The translations under genes and the position numbers were made by a program. A stretch of DNA of 7,253 nucleotides from Prevotellaceae bacterium (GTDB lineage: Bacteria > Bacteroidota > Bacteroidia > Bacteroidales > UBA932), in assembly GCA_031289995.1 (NCBI GenBank), contig JAITOI010000224.1, positions 1-7,253 of the forward strand, in the 5' to 3' direction. Of this stretch, positions 7,028-7,253 are shown piece after piece (position 1 is the first letter of the stretch; each line of letters begins with the position of its first letter). Under the pieces are notes generated by a model that saw only the letters and a list, made by a program, of their open reading frames with translations, was not told the origin of the DNA and ran no database searches.

Positions 7028-7253
7028 CTACTTCACCACCAATTGCTCCGGCGCGAACTTATCAATTGCGTCAAACCAGCCGTTGTCGGTAGTAATCTGA
7101 GCGGCGGAGTTGAGGCTGTTGGTGCCGCCAAAGTAGTAGGTAAATTCGGTGTTGGGCGTATAGTCGGCGGATAGCATTAGGTGGTTGTCGTAGATGAAAC
7201 CAACGGAGCTGCTGTTCGGAATATAAATGCCCTCGAAGTATCGAAATGGTGTA
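7028..7253 (-). CDS. C-terminal fragment of an unidentified protein, possibly DUF4861-like
   Basis: On the minus strand an open frame enters from the right edge and ends at a TAG whose complement is at 7028-7030. It gives 74 residues, and the 5' part and start are outside the window. The visible tail begins TPFRYFEGIYIPNSSSVGF, continues DNHLMLSADYTPNTEFTYYFGG and ends DGWF-like (NGWFDAIDKFAPEQLVVK). Aromatic and polar residues alternate as in beta-sheet, followed by a short amphipathic helix. Codon use resembles the neighbouring genes and the frame has no internal stop. The FTYYFGG strand followed by an ITTDNGWFDAIDKFA helix recalls the end of DUF4861 proteins, secreted Bacteroidota proteins often near polysaccharide-use genes. 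That resemblance is from memory and weak. It converges on mqnB. Confidence 0.7.
   Translation of the reverse strand, partial: TPFRYFEGIYIPNSSSVGFIYDNHLMLSADYTPNTEFTYYFGGTNSLNSAAQITTDNGWFDAIDKFAPEQLVVK

Overview
The window looks like a stretch of a Bacteroidota chromosome, probably Bacteroidales-like, with GC-rich core genes (about 60% GC in lines I counted by hand). Four things point that way: starts preceded by A-rich tracts rather than Shine-Dalgarno sequences, a futalosine-pathway menaquinone gene, a DUF6463-type membrane protein, and the protein sequence style of the glutamate synthase. The taxonomic call is inference; there is no rRNA or marker gene here to confirm it.

Layout from left to right. 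Bases 1-4350 hold gltB, the large subunit of NADPH-dependent glutamate synthase. It is cut at the 5' end by the window edge, so its first few dozen codons, including the catalytic N-terminal cysteine, lie outside. After 17 bases comes gltD (4368-5789), the small FAD/Fe-S subunit. After 9 more bases comes a small four-helix membrane protein (5799-6170) of clearly lower GC. A perfect 9-bp hairpin (6212-6233) separates this cluster from mqnB (6261-6863), a futalosine hydrolase with a TTG start. A 164-base intergenic stretch follows, with a strong terminator hairpin (6945-6984) and an AT-rich palindrome. From 7028 to the right edge lies the C-terminal end of a minus-strand gene that converges on mqnB.

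How the genes work together: GltB and GltD form the GOGAT enzyme, which makes two glutamates from glutamine and 2-oxoglutarate with NADPH. This is the ammonium assimilation route used together with glutamine synthetase. MqnB acts in menaquinone synthesis, which is respiratory quinone metabolism and unrelated to GOGAT. The membrane protein is of unknown function and may simply be carried along with gltBD.

This is mainly ordinary housekeeping sequence. I found no mobile element, CRISPR array, tRNA, rRNA or defence-type system, and no convincing new system. The items most worth a second look are the compositionally distinct membrane gene behind gltBD, the hairpin before mqnB, and the unidentified minus-strand gene at the right edge.
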